From the NCBI GenBank assembly GCA_023052935.1, contig CM041295.1:17856880-17920879 (forward strand): DNA of 64,000 bases, given 5' to 3'. The position numbers and the translations under genes are program-made. Position 1 is the first letter of the stretch, and each line of letters begins with the position of its first letter. Shown piece after piece: positions 42,781 through 54,034 of the stretch. Below the pieces are notes generated by a model. The model saw nothing but the letters and a program-made list of their open reading frames with translations, did no database searches and was not told the DNA's origin. This DNA is from Piezodorus guildinii. Taxonomy: Eukaryota; Arthropoda; Insecta; Hemiptera; Pentatomidae.

Positions 42781-43583
42781 TTTTTTTTAAACACAATTTA
42801 TTGAAATTTACAACTGTACTAAAAAATACAAGTAAATATGATAAAAGAAAAATGACATGAAAAAGACTTGTAGAAGAACTACCCAATGGTAGCACACCTG
42901 TATCTATTTTAAACTAGAAGGTCTCGAGGCCATCTTCTTTTCAGACGCCTCGGAGTATTGTCAGGAATCGAAGAGGAAGCAAGGATTGAAACTTGTGGGT
43001 TAGAGTGGGAGTGGAGTTTTTCATGGAAGGAGAAGATATCTGGTTCGGGCCAGATCAACAAGGAATGGAACATTTAGGTCTTTATGGATGAGTTTATTTG
43101 TGATAAAGTAAGGAGCATTTTACGAAGGATTTTGGATTGTAAGGATTGGATACGGGAAGAATTTGATGGTTTAGTCGAGCCCTAAAGCTCAACTCCGTAA
43201 GTCCATAAAGGCCTTATGATAGTCATGTAGAGGAATCTTTTGTAGTTAAATGGGAGGTTAGAGAGTTTGTCTAATAAGTGTTGAAGTAATCGAAATCGGC
43301 GAACAGTTTCTTGTCGTTTCAGTCTTGTGTGCGGATTCCGTGTGAGACGTTTGTCAAGGAGGAGACCTAGGTAGCGGATCTGTTTGACCAGGACAAGTGG
43401 GATATTATTAAAGGATACTGTAGGGCAGGATGTCATTGGTTTACGACGGAGGGTGAAGGTGATTTGGTGGGATTGGTCTGAATTTATTTTCATTCTCCAA
43501 TTTCGACGACACCATATCTGGAGGTCTCTGATATGGTATTGTAATGTATGAGAGGCAATAATAGGATCGTTATTGACTGATAA
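42781..43583 (-). mobile_element. J1 LINE, 5'-truncated copy with target-site duplication
   Basis: The minus-strand frame 43,586-43,182 encodes QYHIRDLQIWCRRNWRMKIN, TFTLRRKPMTSCPTVSFNNI, RYLGLLLDKRLTRNPHTRLK and TIIRPLWTYGVEL before a stop, then continues in frame to PRRLKRRWPRDLLV. The T-run at the left is the A tail. AAAAACAGAAAC (42,768-42,779) and AAAAATAGAAAC (about 43,586-43,597) flank it, a 12-bp duplication with one change. Confidence 0.9.
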
Positions 43584-43599
43584 CAAAAAATAGAAACAA

Positions 43600-44039
43600 A
43601 TTTAATAAAAGAAAAACCTGCAAAAGGTTTCGTTTGCCTAATTATTCGCACAGTTTTGCCAAATCACTTGGGGACACTACTTGCATGTTAGTTATAGGTA
43701 TAACTACGGTAGGTATATTTACTAGTTATAGGTATAACTAACGTTTTTCTAATAATCTTCCAGAGACGCAGACACAGAGCACCCGGAGGCTTTTCTCGGC
43801 CTTTTTAAATCAAAATTTGCTTTAGGGAAAAGTTGAACTTCTTGGAACTTTGGGGCTCCTCCCTTTCCATATAACTTTGTTGATGTTGGAGAGCAATAAC
43901 ATGTTTTCCAGTCCTTTCTTCAAATGAGGAAATATAAGGTTCTTCCCTAATTCGTTATTGAAATTCAAGCGAAAATTAAATGAAATTTCGGGAAAGCCAT
44001 TTATTTCAGATATAGGTACGCCATTACAGGATTTCAGTT
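43600..44039. other. Unassigned stretch
   Basis: Includes a threefold phrase AGTTATAGGTATAACTA near 43,690-43,740, a short imperfect palindrome. No family was recognised. Confidence 0.3.
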
Positions 44040-44215
44040 ATTAGTATTTATACAGACTTTGTAAACATTTTATTGATTCATTATTGTACATATATTTTAT
44101 AGTAATTTTATCACTGTGTAAATATTGTATGAATGTTATCTTTCACCACTATTATTGACGTCTAAAACGGGACAGATTGTAATACTACTCAATAAAAAAT
44201 GTTAAAAAAATGTAT
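44040..44215 (+). repeat. LINE-type 3' tail fragment
   Basis: It reads GTGTAAATATTGTATGAATG, then GACAGATTGTAATACTACTC and AATAAAAAATG, like LINE 3' ends at 13.09 and 17.95 kb (GACAAACTGTAATAT...AATAAATAAAT). No coding part is attached. Confidence 0.4.
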
Positions 44216-44559
44216 ACAACTTTAAATAAAAAAAAGGAAACATAAAATAGTTATTGAAGAGATAAAAATAACATAAATTTTGGGGTCCGGTATACCCGAC
44301 CTAACAAGATAAATATGTAAACTTCACTTCACCAATTAAAGGCTAATACAAGAAACCCAAAAAAGAAAACTAAACAGTTAAGGAGGGTTGCCTAACTGCA
44401 GACCAATCCTTCCTAGCTCGCCAATATTGGGAGTTGAAGAGTCTTGGGGCAATGAGTACCCCACGACACAGTTGAGTGCTGAGCCGCCAACCGGAGATTT
44501 TAAATAAGTTTTTAATACTCTTATGTTCGGGGGGAAAAAAAGAAAAAAAAAATGTTTAC

Positions 44560-44962
44560 CTAATAAATACTTTTTCTCTTTTTTTTTTCCTTTAATTAGA
44601 TATTGAATTCGTTCAACGATCATATCTGTCCGTTTTTTATTTATGCTAATAAGATGAAATCGTATTTTTTTTTCAAATATACTAAAATAAGATACTTTGA
44701 AAGGTAACGAAGAATAAAATAAAAATAAAAATTCAAAAATATCGGGACGTAAATCCTATGAAGGATGAAACCTAAATTAAATTAAAGCACATTAAATTGT
44801 ACATCGAAATTTTAGTTTAATCAAAACCGTAAAAGCCGTTTTTGAGAACATCAGAAAAATGTGCAAAATGCATGATATAAAGTAGCATTCCGGTCAGCCG
44901 GTTTTTGTGAAAAGGTTGCTGTAACATCTCAGGGGTATAGTTGTCTTCAATATTAAATTTTA
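44560..44962 (+). repeat. Repeat A copy 9, first part (split by M3)
   Basis: The body of repeat A is followed to TTCAATATTAAATTTTA, where mariner M3 is inserted at a TA. Confidence 0.8.
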
Positions 44963-45787
44963 TTGGGTTGTGTCACATGAAATGCCCGTTTTAAGGTAAA
45001 GGATTTTTATTAAAAATAAGATATAAAAACAAGATAATTTTATTCGAAGTATTTACCTTATTTTTCTACACATTTTTCCCAACGTGACACCAACTTTTTT
45101 ATACCCGAACTGAAAAACTCTGAGCTTTGAAGTGAAACAAAATCTGAAAACGCACTTTTCACTTGATCATTATTTTCAAAAAGTTTTCCTTTGACGAAGT
45201 TGTCTGAATCCCTGAACAGATGGTAATCTGTTGGAGACAAGTCGGGAGAATATGGTGGGTGCGGAAGAACTTCGTAGCCCAGTTCTTTCAATTTTTGCAC
45301 GGAAACATGGGGTCTTGCTGCCGCTCAATGAGATCATGAGGTACCCATGTATCGAGCTTTTTTACTTTCCCAATACACTTTAAATGTCTGGAAACGGTAG
45401 ATGCACTTGCATTTAGTTCTGCTGAGAGTCCTTTAACTGTTTGGTGAGGGTTTCCTTCTACTGTATGTTTGACGACATCGTTGTCTACTATGGACAGAGG
45501 TCTTCCTCGGGGCAAGTTTTCCAAGTCAGTATACCCGTCTGAAAACTTAGCAAACCAACGGCGAATGGTCCGTTCATTAACACTTCTTTCCCCAAACGCC
45601 TTGCAAATATTTAAATATTAAAAAGTGGGTAATTGATTAGGAAGCTAATGTTTATAATACAAAGGTAGAGGATTAGTAACTGTTTACTTTAAATATGTAA
45701 ACATTCGGAAGAAAATAACAGAGACCTGCAAAATCCTTTACTATTTCAGAAACTATAAAAACGGACATTTCATGTGAAACAACCAAA
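44963..45787 (-). mobile_element. Mariner-1 copy M3, doubly deleted (825 bp)
   Basis: TA flanks both ends (TTGGGTTGTGTCACATGAAA at left). Two separate frames remain: 45,524-45,288 (GLSAELNASASTVSRHLKCI, then GKVKKLDTWVPHDL) and 45,300-45,058 ([34 protein letters not shown]). The catalytic core with the first two acidic residues is deleted. A second deletion removed the first helix-turn-helix: ATATTTAAATATTAAAAAGT joins the two sides. Confidence 0.9.
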
Positions 45788-45910
45788 TAGTTTCGTATGT
45801 CTTTGCGTTTTAGTGCTAGTGTTACAACTCACAAAAACTTTATTGCGGGACATGGTTATTTGGACTTAGGGGACATTAAAGTGCGTATTTTCGGTAAAAA
45901 CTTGTATATC
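45788..45910 (+). repeat. Repeat A copy 9, second part
   Basis: It continues with CACAAAAACTTTATTGCGGG, then CATGGTTATTTGGACTTAGG. The hairpin end is lost. Confidence 0.75.
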
Positions 45911-46715
45911 ATTTTTATTATTTATAATAAATAATAATACTTTATAAAAAACTGTAGTAATAATAAAATCAATATTAAATATATTCACTTGACTGTTTTC
46001 CGGTATGAAATGGGTTTCCTGATTTTTACGAGGAAGGGACAAAGTAATCCATAGAAAAATAAAATAATAAAAATAAATATAAAAGCAAAAAAAAAAAAAA
46101 CAATGAAGAGACATAACTAATATGAAAAGTACTTAACATACTTTGTATACAGGCGATGAATGAATGAGATAAGGTGAAACAAAGGAATATTTCTTTCTAA
46201 AATCTTGAGTACTGTATGGATTATATATCGTTGGAAATCTAATAAACGGTGCAAATTATCACACAATGGTTTATTATTTGCAAACAACTATATTATAGTA
46301 TACTCGTAACTGCTTATAAAGATATTTAAAGACAGTTAACCAATGTAAAAAACAATATATAATTGAAAGGAAAATTGCCTGAAATGGTCTTTCCCCCATT
46401 GCTAATTTCTCTGCTATTTCTGAACTGATTTCAATTATCTTCTTTTTTTTTCGTTTTGTAGGAAATTTAATTCTCTATCGAATAGCAGTAAGGGTAATTT
46501 TAACATGGACAAGAGGATTTTTTTTTTATTCGCTATTCGGAATCTACGTATCTTGAAACGTAAGCCGTCAGGTGTTGAGGGGGATTCATTTTTTTAATTT
46601 ATTTATTGATCTATTAAAAAAGATCATTATTGAAAGTAATAAACCGAAAAATTGTTTCTTAATATAAGATGTTGAATAAGGCAATGTATAGTACAGTTAC
46701 ATACGTTCTTTTATA
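45911..46715. other. AT-rich stretch, nothing recognised
   Basis: At 46,375-46,580 the sequence resembles 19,725-19,990 (GGAAATTTAA...CTATC, ATCTACGTATCTTGAAACG versus TCTGCGTATCATGAAACC), so it is probably an old dispersed repeat. Confidence 0.35.
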
Positions 46716-46728
46716 TGCATATATATAT

Positions 46729-46762
<34 letters not shown>

Positions 46763-46790
46763 ATATATATATATATATATTTAACGTGTT
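46716..46790. repeat. (TA)n microsatellite
   Basis: Interrupted TA tract. Confidence 0.95.
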
Positions 46791-48110
46791 TCGTTAAAAC
46801 TAATTCTTACTAAGTAATTTAAACTTTTATAGCCAAAAAAGCACATTTATTCTCTTTATACAACCTTTATCAACAACATTAAAAACAGCAGTTTTATTTA
46901 CAAGAAGGTTATTTTTTGGTTTGCAACCTTGTACACATTTAATAAAATATATAGAAATAAATTTAATGAACATATCAAAAATATTTACAACTAAAAATAT
47001 GAATTAGGCAAATTATGTGACCAAGTGGCTAATGTATGGCGATGTTTGCCTGCGATTGGTACGATTAACTGAAAGTTAGAGTACACACTCCACTACATAT
47101 ATATTACTGCGATACTTCATTGCGGGAATGTTTTATTTAGGTACAATTGTCAAATAGAATAACAATTATTAATAGTAATTAAGTAATAGTAAACGAAAAG
47201 AAGTAATGAATTGGAACAATTGCGGAGTAATTAAGGGATCATATCGCTTCCAACATCCCAGTTTCGCAAAGCTTCCCAGCTAGAACATTCACGAGATTTC
47301 CATCTCTAGTCCTTGATATTTCCGTTTTCCGGAAGACCCTCAGACTCAACACAAAAGTGAGACTGTTCTCAGGAAATGACTATAAAGTTCATGGGGTGAA
47401 GATTATTTCTGAAGAGACAAAGGCACGGCGGGTTGACTAACTTCGAGCGAAGGCCAGCCTCAAGTATTAATTGATGTTAAGTCACGTAATACTTTTTAAC
47501 AGTTCAGTCCACATTTCAAGGACGTAAGACGTCCTTTGTATCTTTATATTCTTTACCTCTGGGTAAATGAAACATGCGAAAACATCATTTGCAGTTCGGC
47601 ATTTAAGAAAAATTAACAAATATCCAGTTTTTATTTCCCTATAGTTTAAGAAGTCACACCCTCTATAGCAGAAAGTGTCATGCAGAACATTAAATTTTAT
47701 TATTTCTGAGAATATTCGGACATTTTAAGGAGCTAAAACGCTTTTATCGCTAGGTTCTCGGAAAAAAAAAAAACTTCTTCATTTAATTAGCTTAAAATTG
47801 GTGCAAAACACACCTACCTTCATTAGTCAACCAAGAATTGGAAGAGGCCGGAACTAAAAAAAAAAAGTGTGCTTAAGATGTGTCTAGTTATATTTTGAGA
47901 TCATATACTAGAGCTAAAAAAGGAAAAACTTCATATTATCTATAATTAGGGTGAAAAACTGAATTTTAGATTTTTGCTGTTATTCCCTGGTTTTCAATGA
48001 AGAGCAAATCTCCTTTGTTCCATTTGGTACCTATTAGTTTTTTTTTTGTGTCCATCGAAGTGAATATAGTTGTCTTTTTTTCTGATAAAAACGACGGGTA
48101 ACACTAAAAA
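46791..48110. other. Unassigned stretch
   Basis: The part 47,220-47,480 is less AT-rich, but no frame longer than 60 codons or recognised repeat is present. Confidence 0.3.
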
Positions 48111-48114
48111 CACA

Positions 48115-48240
48115 AAATGTGGTTTTCCTGTCTAAACGTTGAGAATCGGACTTTGGATCATATGAACTGTTTTGCTCCACTCAAGGCCAAGTATCAGCTC
48201 TCACAATACGAATTGATATTTATGAGACACCTTGTATGTA
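48115..48240. repeat. Repeat D copy
   Basis: GTGGTTTTCCTGTCTAAACG, TTGAGAATCGGACTTTGGAT and AGTATCAGCTCTCACAATAC align with 20,190-20,290. Confidence 0.5.
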
Positions 48241-48272
48241 TATGTATGTATGTATATATATATATTTACATA

Positions 48273-48664
48273 TATAATAATAATAATAATAGGCTTAGCG
48301 AACCCGAAGGTTCGATGCCGATACCACCAAATTCCGCCTACACAGACTCGTCCAATGCTCACCATTCAACCAGCTCCCGAGATCAGCCTTAACGCAATCC
48401 TCCCATCTCCGCTTCGGCCTACCTTTCGGACGCCTACCAGTCGGATCAGCAAATACCAACTTTCTCGGAATCCGCTCGTCATCGAGCCCAACAACTTTAC
48501 TCGCCCATTTGAGTCTCCACGATGCAATCAGCTCAATTATATTCACAGGATGCAAGTTCCGCAATTCCGCGTTATGCAACCTTCTAAACTCCCCAGGTGC
48601 CTCATCTCTCTTTGGACCAAATATTTTACGCAATACCTTATTTTCGAAAACCTTAAGCCGTTGT
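48273..48664 (-). pseudogene. RTE-like LINE ORF2 C-terminus, still open
   Basis: The minus frame is open to its natural stop TAA (48,295-48,297): RLKVFENKVLRKIFGPKRDE, APGEFRRLHNAELRNLH, IELIASWRLKWASKVVGLDD, GRRPKGRPKRRWEDCVKADL and SNLRVR. This is the typical C-terminal end of RTE-clade proteins (ENKVLRKIFGPKRDE, RRL.W.GHV.R, G.RP.GRP..RW.D). The (AAT)n tail follows the stop almost at once. The 5' truncation lies at a CA/TA microsatellite. Confidence 0.88.

Positions 48665-48756
<92 letters not shown>
48665..48756. repeat. Compound (CA)n/(TA)n microsatellite
   Basis: CA tract 48,667-48,694, then TA tract to about 48,754. Frames running through it encode only dipeptide runs and are not genes. 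Confidence 0.95.
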
Positions 48757-48760
<4 letters not shown>

Positions 48761-49059
48761 TTTTTAAAATTGAGAGAAAAATGCTTTATTGAACATTATG
48801 CTGCCCAGATACATTGGGTTGCTTCATTGAACACAACATACTAATCAATCTAAATTAGATCATTTTTTTCTACTATTTTTTTTTCCTTACATTATAATTA
48901 TTTACAATTATTATTTTTATTATTGACAATTATTATAAACCTTACTACTTATATAATAATACACAATCAACTTTCTTTGGTTATTTCATGCTTATTGTAT
49001 ATTAACATCTCTCTCAAGAAAAAAAAAAAAAAAAAGATAATAATAAATAAAACACAAAT

Positions 49060-49650
49060 GAATTAGGATACTTCTACCCACATATACCCATCTCGTTCGC
49101 GGCCGTCAGACGTGTATATAACGCCTCATCGAACCGCAGCTTTCGACAGATCGTTCCTTATCCGTTGCTCGTCCTGATGGAATTATATTCCTTCATATAT
49201 TCGTCCCTCTGGTACTCTTCCTACCTTTAAATCCCGTCTATTGAATCACTTCCTTTCTATCCAATTCTTAAGGAGCCCTAAATAGATTCGAAAAAGCAGT
49301 AAAAACGATAATTTAAATACAATATTTTATTTGCACATTTACAGTATTATTTCATCAACATTTCACCAATATTGTAGTTCTTTTCATTAATTATTTGTAT
49401 TTAAGATTTATATAAATATGGACATTCTCTTTTTGTTTTGTTTTTCGTCTAGTTTTGTTATTAATTATTAGAAGGTACTTTTTAATTTAATATAATAATT
49501 AATTTGTGTTTGTATTTCTATTATTTTGTTTGTTTTATTGTACTCTAAGACACTAAAGTTTCTTTTTGTAAATTATGTAATATTATTCTGAAGGGACTCG
49601 TTCCGGAATAAATAAAGAATTTATTATTCTATTATATTATTATTATATGT
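49060..49650 (+). mobile_element. CR1/R1-like LINE 3' end (truncated)
   Basis: The plus strand gives FDRSLSV, then LEC-like breaks and WNSIPSYI-type text (GGAATTATATTCCTTCATAT). The UTR ends CTGAAGGGACTCGTTCCGGA followed by AATAAATAAAGAATTTATTA. The copy at 57.4-58.1 kb has the same C-terminus and the same tail. Confidence 0.65.
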
Positions 49651-49704
49651 AGTAATGAATAATTCCCAGAGAGTCCAGGATTACATTTTCGGCTCAAATC
49701 GCGA

Positions 49705-49930
49705 CATCCCTAGTGCTTACACTTAACAACCTCTACGAAGATCCTTGCTGCTCCACGAGACCCAAACCACAAACCTCTCCCGGAGAACTCTCTCTCGCCA
49801 AAGATCTCGCGAAACTTTTCTTTTAGGAAAGGGATGCATTCATCGTATATTTCCTCCCCCCCTTTCCGCACCACCTTCCTGATCAAAGTCATTTGTCTCA
49901 TATCGGACGGTCGGAACTGAAAAAACTGAT
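49705..49930 (-). pseudogene. Possible LINE ORF2 C-terminal scrap
   Basis: The minus frame encodes KVVRKGGEEIYDECIPFLKE, KFREIFGEREF and SGRGLWFGSRGAARIFVEVV. The GLWFG(A/S)RG motif near a C-terminus occurs in several LINE proteins. TTTTTTCAG just upstream could instead be a splice acceptor of a host exon. I favour a retrotransposon relic. Confidence 0.45.
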
Positions 49931-50029
49931 TATTAGTTTAAGACCACGGATCGAAATTTTAATCGATTAGTTAATAAAATTTTAGTAAACGGGTATAACA
50001 AAAAAAGTTTGTAAAAAGGAACAAACAAG

Positions 50030-50269
50030 TTTCACTTACCTCCGTTGTTAAAACCAATTTAAGATCTGTACAATAAACTAAGAGGTTATAAAAGGTTAAA
50101 GAATTACTTTAAGTTTTAATAGAAACATGTGTTTCATTAAATAATTCATTATATTACTTTCCACAACAATAACTAAGTTTTTTTCACTGTTCATCTCTCC
50201 CCTTATTACTTTTGAGTATAACATAATTTTTATAAATCTTTAGCCTTCAAACGTGATGTCATACATCTA
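50030..50269 (+). repeat. Repeat A copy 10, first part (split by M7)
   Basis: TTTCACTTACCTCCGTTGTT opens the body, which runs to GTGATGTCATACATCTA where M7 enters at TA. Confidence 0.8.
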
Positions 50270-51167
50270 TTGGGTTGATGCAAAATTAATGCAGGTTTCC
50301 TCTATTGCAATATCTTAATTCCAATTGTGTAAACAAAGCTAATCCTAACATTGATCATTATTATACCAAAACAAACCTTATCTAATACCCTCTCTTTCAC
50401 CATGAATTTGTTTAGTAAAATCGTTTTGTTCAGTGTGTTCAAAGGTCTTGAATCGAAAATGTCAAAGTGCGATTTTCGTCAAATTTATTTTTACGAATTT
50501 AAATTAGGGCGCAGCGCTGCGCAAACGGCTCGTAATATTAATGAAGTGTGGGGTCAGGGGGCTATTAATGAGTGCACGGTGCAGCGTTGGTTCCAGAAGT
50601 TTCGCAGAGGAGATTTCGACCTCGAAGACAAGGAAGGTCGGGGCCGTCATCTTGCTCTGGACAACGACCAGCTGAGGTCAAAAGTGGAAGAAGACCCAAC
50701 CAAAACCACACGACAAATGGCGGCGGAACTCGGAACTCAAAAATTGCAACGTCTTTGCCCAGCATTGATGAATCGGAAGGGGCCGATCCTGCTCCACGAT
50801 AACGCCAGACCACACGTTGCACAACCAACGCTTCGACGACTGCACGAGTTGGGCTACGAAGTTCTCCAACATCCGCCTTATTCACCTGACCTCTCTCCTA
50901 CAGACTTCCACTTTTTCAGGATCTGGACAACTTTTTGAGGGAGAAAAATTTTCAAAACCAGGACGACATTGAAAATTCTTTTCGTGATTTCATTGAGTCC
51001 AGGGATTCGGATTTTTTTTCTGGTGGAATAAGAAAGCTTATTGAACGTTGGCAAAAGTGCATTGATTCAGATGGAAATTATTTTGATTAAATATATATGG
51101 TTAAAGTAAAGATATGGCGTATTTACAATACCTACTAAAAACCTGCATTAATTTTGCATCAACCCAA
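50270..51167 (+). mobile_element. Mariner-2 element M7 with perfect 29-bp inverted ends (898 bp)
   Basis: The ends TTGGGTTGATGCAAAATTAA plus TGCAGGTTT are exact inverted copies over 29 bp, flanked by TA (50,268-50,269; 51,168-51,169). It belongs to a different mariner lineage from mariner-1. The core of the transposase is deleted, but both ends are undamaged, so it could be moved by an intact relative. Confidence 0.95.
50459..50938 (+). pseudogene. Mariner-2 transposase: DNA-binding half fused to third-aspartate segment
   Basis: Starting at [20 protein letters not shown] (residue 1), the first helix-turn-helix is followed by [20 protein letters not shown] and the second ([24 protein letters not shown]). 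The frame then passes without interruption into [20 protein letters not shown] and [20 protein letters not shown]. The first catalytic aspartate region is missing; the HDNARPH block and SPTD (the third acid) remain. A one-base loss after FHFF shifts the frame; the remainder (REKNFQNQDDIENSFRDFIE to the end, stop 51,088) lies in the next frame. A normal mariner transposase is about 345 residues. Confidence 0.9.
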
Positions 51168-51605
51168 TATTTTACAGTTCTAATATTAAAAAAACAAAAA
51201 ACAAATATCACATTAAAAAAATATATATATTTGCTCTCTTCTCCTTTCGTTGGATATTCAATTCCTTCAACTTATATATTTACCTGTATTTTACTGCACT
51301 TCAGTTTTTTTACGAGCACTTAAGAGAAATAGGATTTTAAATATTTTCATCAGAATGAAACGTACATAATATAAAAGCCCATTAGATCGTACCCACATTG
51401 GATGTACCACCTCAGGCATATACCACTCCAAAAATATGAAATTTCTGTTTTCACACATCTTATCGTTATCGACCTAGACTGACGAAACAGAACGAAATTT
51501 ATGCTGGACTTGGTCATTTGGATTTAGGGGACGTATATTTTTTGTGATAACTCGAATTCGAAGATTTTCGTCATCATAATACTTTCCATATATAAATAAG
51601 TGGAT
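51168..51605 (+). repeat. Repeat A copy 10, second part
   Basis: It continues TTTTACAGTTCTAATATTAA to a worn hairpin end near 51,590 (ACTTTCCATATATAAATAAG). Confidence 0.72.
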
Positions 51606-51649
51606 ATAAAAACTATAATATATTTTCATACTCTGATTTATCTTTAATT

Positions 51650-52615
51650 TTGTCGCTTTAAAAAAATCAACAATATTGTCTTGTTAGCACTGATAAAAAA
51701 TGAGCTAAAATAGAAGTTGAACAAATTCGACAGCCAACCAAAGGAGAGGAACCAAAAAATATATCCATTATACATCTTTTGTGTTTTTTAACTTAAGAAC
51801 ATTAATACAAACTTATAATATACCGTTGGAAAACTTAAAGATTTTAGAGAAAATATTATCTTATAAACTAAATTGTAAAAGTTAATGGAGTGTGATGAAA
51901 ACCCGATAAATCCAACTGATTGTTGTAGATACAATAATAATATATTTGATATACAAAAATTAATTTTTTTTTCCTTTGGTGATCGCATCACGCATTAACG
52001 GCTTGAACGATTTTGCTGATTCTTTTTTTTTCTTTTTTTTTTTTTTTTTAATAAAGACATAAGTTACTATGGTAGTTAGGTTTCTTTTTCCTAAGGTAAT
52101 AATTTCTTCATCTCTCTGTCTCTCTCTCTCTTTCTCTCTTTCTATCTCTATCTCTCTCTCTCCCGCATCACGCGTGAACGGCTTTACCGATTTCGCGAAT
52201 TTTTTTTAAAAATTTTATTTATAACAATCAATAAGGGGTCTTATGAAAGAAAAAAGTTACTGTGGTAGTTAGGTGTTTTTAATTTTATTTTCTAAAGTGA
52301 GAATAATCTCTCTTTTTATTTAAAAATAAATTCTCTTCCCTCCTTGGTCATCACATCACGATGGACGGCTTGACTGATTTCGCTCAGACTTAGTTAAGAC
52401 AGGACATCGTCTGTCGCGTCAGCTAGTAATATACATATAATATATTATTTAATGAAACACGTGTTTCTATCGAAATACAATTTAATTAATTCCTTCACCC
52501 TTTTCATCTCCAAAAAAATTCATTTAATTCCTTCCTTTTTTTTCATTTAAAAATTCTTTACTTGATATTTAACAACAGAGGTAAGTGAAAGTCACGTGTT
52601 GCGCGCACCAGATTA
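51650..52615 (-). repeat. Repeat A copy 11 (interrupted at 51,960-52,435)
   Basis: The body is recognisable from 51,650 and resumes at TTTAATGAAACACGTGTTTC (52,447). It ends GTCACGTGTTGCGCGCACCA (about 52,615). The hairpin end is missing. Confidence 0.78.
51960..52435 (-). repeat. Three tandem units of a dispersed repeat inside repeat A
   Basis: GCATCACGCATTAACGGCTT, GCATCACGCGTGAACGGCTT and ACATCACGATGGACGGCTTG open three units of about 160-180 bp, each with a T-run and TCTCTCT tract. The minus strand opens TATTACTAGCTGACGCGACA then GACGATGTCCTGTC, the start seen in many arthropod dispersed repeats. Confidence 0.65.
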
Positions 52616-53265
52616 TATAATTACTGTGATACTGAAATGAAATGATTAATTACATCGTCTTTAAAAAAAAAAACGATAATGTTGCCCATTACAAATCAAT
52701 TATACCGCCCCCTATGCGAAGCGAAAAAGCAATCAAAACAAGAAAATTAGCGTAAATCAATTCTCGCTGAAAAGTTTCCCTCCCCCATGCCCTTATATCC
52801 GCTTCCATGTAACTTATTCCAATCAAATCTAAAAGTCCATTAAAGTTAATTACTGTATAAATCAGGGTGGGTCTTATTTATCAAGGGAGAGAATCAGATA
52901 TAGCTGACGCAAAGTTGGCCGGCCCGCGCGTCCCAGATGCTGAATCTGCGGCAGCCCTCAAATGGGAAGAGATTCATTGTCCTGGGCATCTTGAGTCTAA
53001 TCGGACTTCCGAGTTCCTCCCTCTCATTAATCAAACTGTTTTTACAACAAAACCTTTCCTATAAATGGCCCTGCCCAATGCTGATATTTCCATCATCAAC
53101 ATCGGAAAAACAATCATGGGAAAATCGTGAGCATTTTTTTTTCTTTTGCGACGGAGCTAAATTTCGAAAACATACGAAATAAAATAGACGTTTCCTCCTC
53201 TTTCGAAATCAATTGAGTTTTTGAATTATTATCCTCGTGAGTCTGATATTACCTCACTAAGAAAA
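52616..53265. other. Unassigned stretch
   Basis: The part 52,860-53,090 is less AT-rich (GCCGGCCCGCGCGTCCCAGA) with two overlapping short frames, neither of which I recognise. Confidence 0.3.
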
Positions 53266-53925
53266 TTTTTTTTTTATATTTTATTAAAATTTACAACTAT
53301 ATATTATAATACATCAAGTAAATATGCTGATAAAATATATGTACATAAAAAACATGAAGAGAAACTGCCCATTGGCAGCACTCTAGAAGTCAATCTAAAC
53401 AAGAAGGTCTCGAGGCCATATTCTCTTCAGACGCCTCGGTGGATTATCGGAATTAATCGGTGGATTAATTGTAGAGAGCAAGGATTGAAACTAGTGGATT
53501 AGAGTAAGAATGAAGTTTGTCATGGAAGGAATGATACCTGGTACGGGCCAAATCGGCAACACAAGGAACATGGAGGTCTTTATGAATGATTTTATTCGTG
53601 ACAAAGTAAGGAGCGTTGAGGATTTTAAGAAATATTTTAGATTGTAAGGATTGGATACGGGAAGAATTGGATAGTTTAGCCTTATAATTGTCATGTAAAT
53701 GAGTCTTTTGTACTTAAGTGAAAGGTTAGAGCGTCTGTCTAGTAAGTTTTGGAGTAGCCCGAAACGTCGAGCAGTTTCTTGTATTTTCAGTCTTGTATAA
53801 TGATTCCATGTAAGGCGTTTGTCAAGCAGGAATCTTGAATAGCGAATCTGTTCAACCAGGACAAGCGGAATATCATTAAAGGGCACTGTAGGGCAGGATG
53901 TCATAGGTTTTCGACGAAGGGTAAA
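53266..53925 (-). mobile_element. J1 LINE, 5'-truncated copy
   Basis: The T-run (A tail) is at 53,266-53,275. The minus strand encodes TFTLRRKPMTSCPTVPFNDI, LVEQIRYSRFLLDKRLTWNH, KYKRLIYMTIIR and a damaged remainder. No clear target-site duplication was found. Confidence 0.85.
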
Positions 53926-53929
53926 TTCT

Positions 53930-54005
53930 GCTCGTGTCCAATTCCTTCAATCCTAAATCCTAAATGTTTCTTACTTTTCAAGAATGAACTTATCAATAAT
54001 GTACT
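53930..54005 (+). mobile_element. J1 scrap in opposite orientation
   Basis: CTCGTGTCCAATTCCTTCAA, TCCTAAATCCTAAATGTTTC and GAACTTATCAATAATG align with the RIQSLQSKILNAPYF-NQLLHND region of J1 on the plus strand, directly abutting the minus copy. Confidence 0.5.
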
Positions 54006-54034
54006 ACTTAAGCCCTCGAAAAATTTTTTTTTTT

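Noticed and set aside
48232..48792. Long open frame of 186 codons on the plus strand
   Set aside because: It is antisense to the RTE ORF2 end and continues through CA and TA microsatellites; composition is that of the repeats.
50565..50885. Minus-strand frame of 106 codons
   Set aside because: Antisense to the mariner-2 transposase; no motif of its own.
53266..54005. Twin-priming 5' inversion of J1
   Set aside because: The inverted piece corresponds to a region already present in the 3' part, so it overlaps instead of continuing it; two independent fragments fit better.
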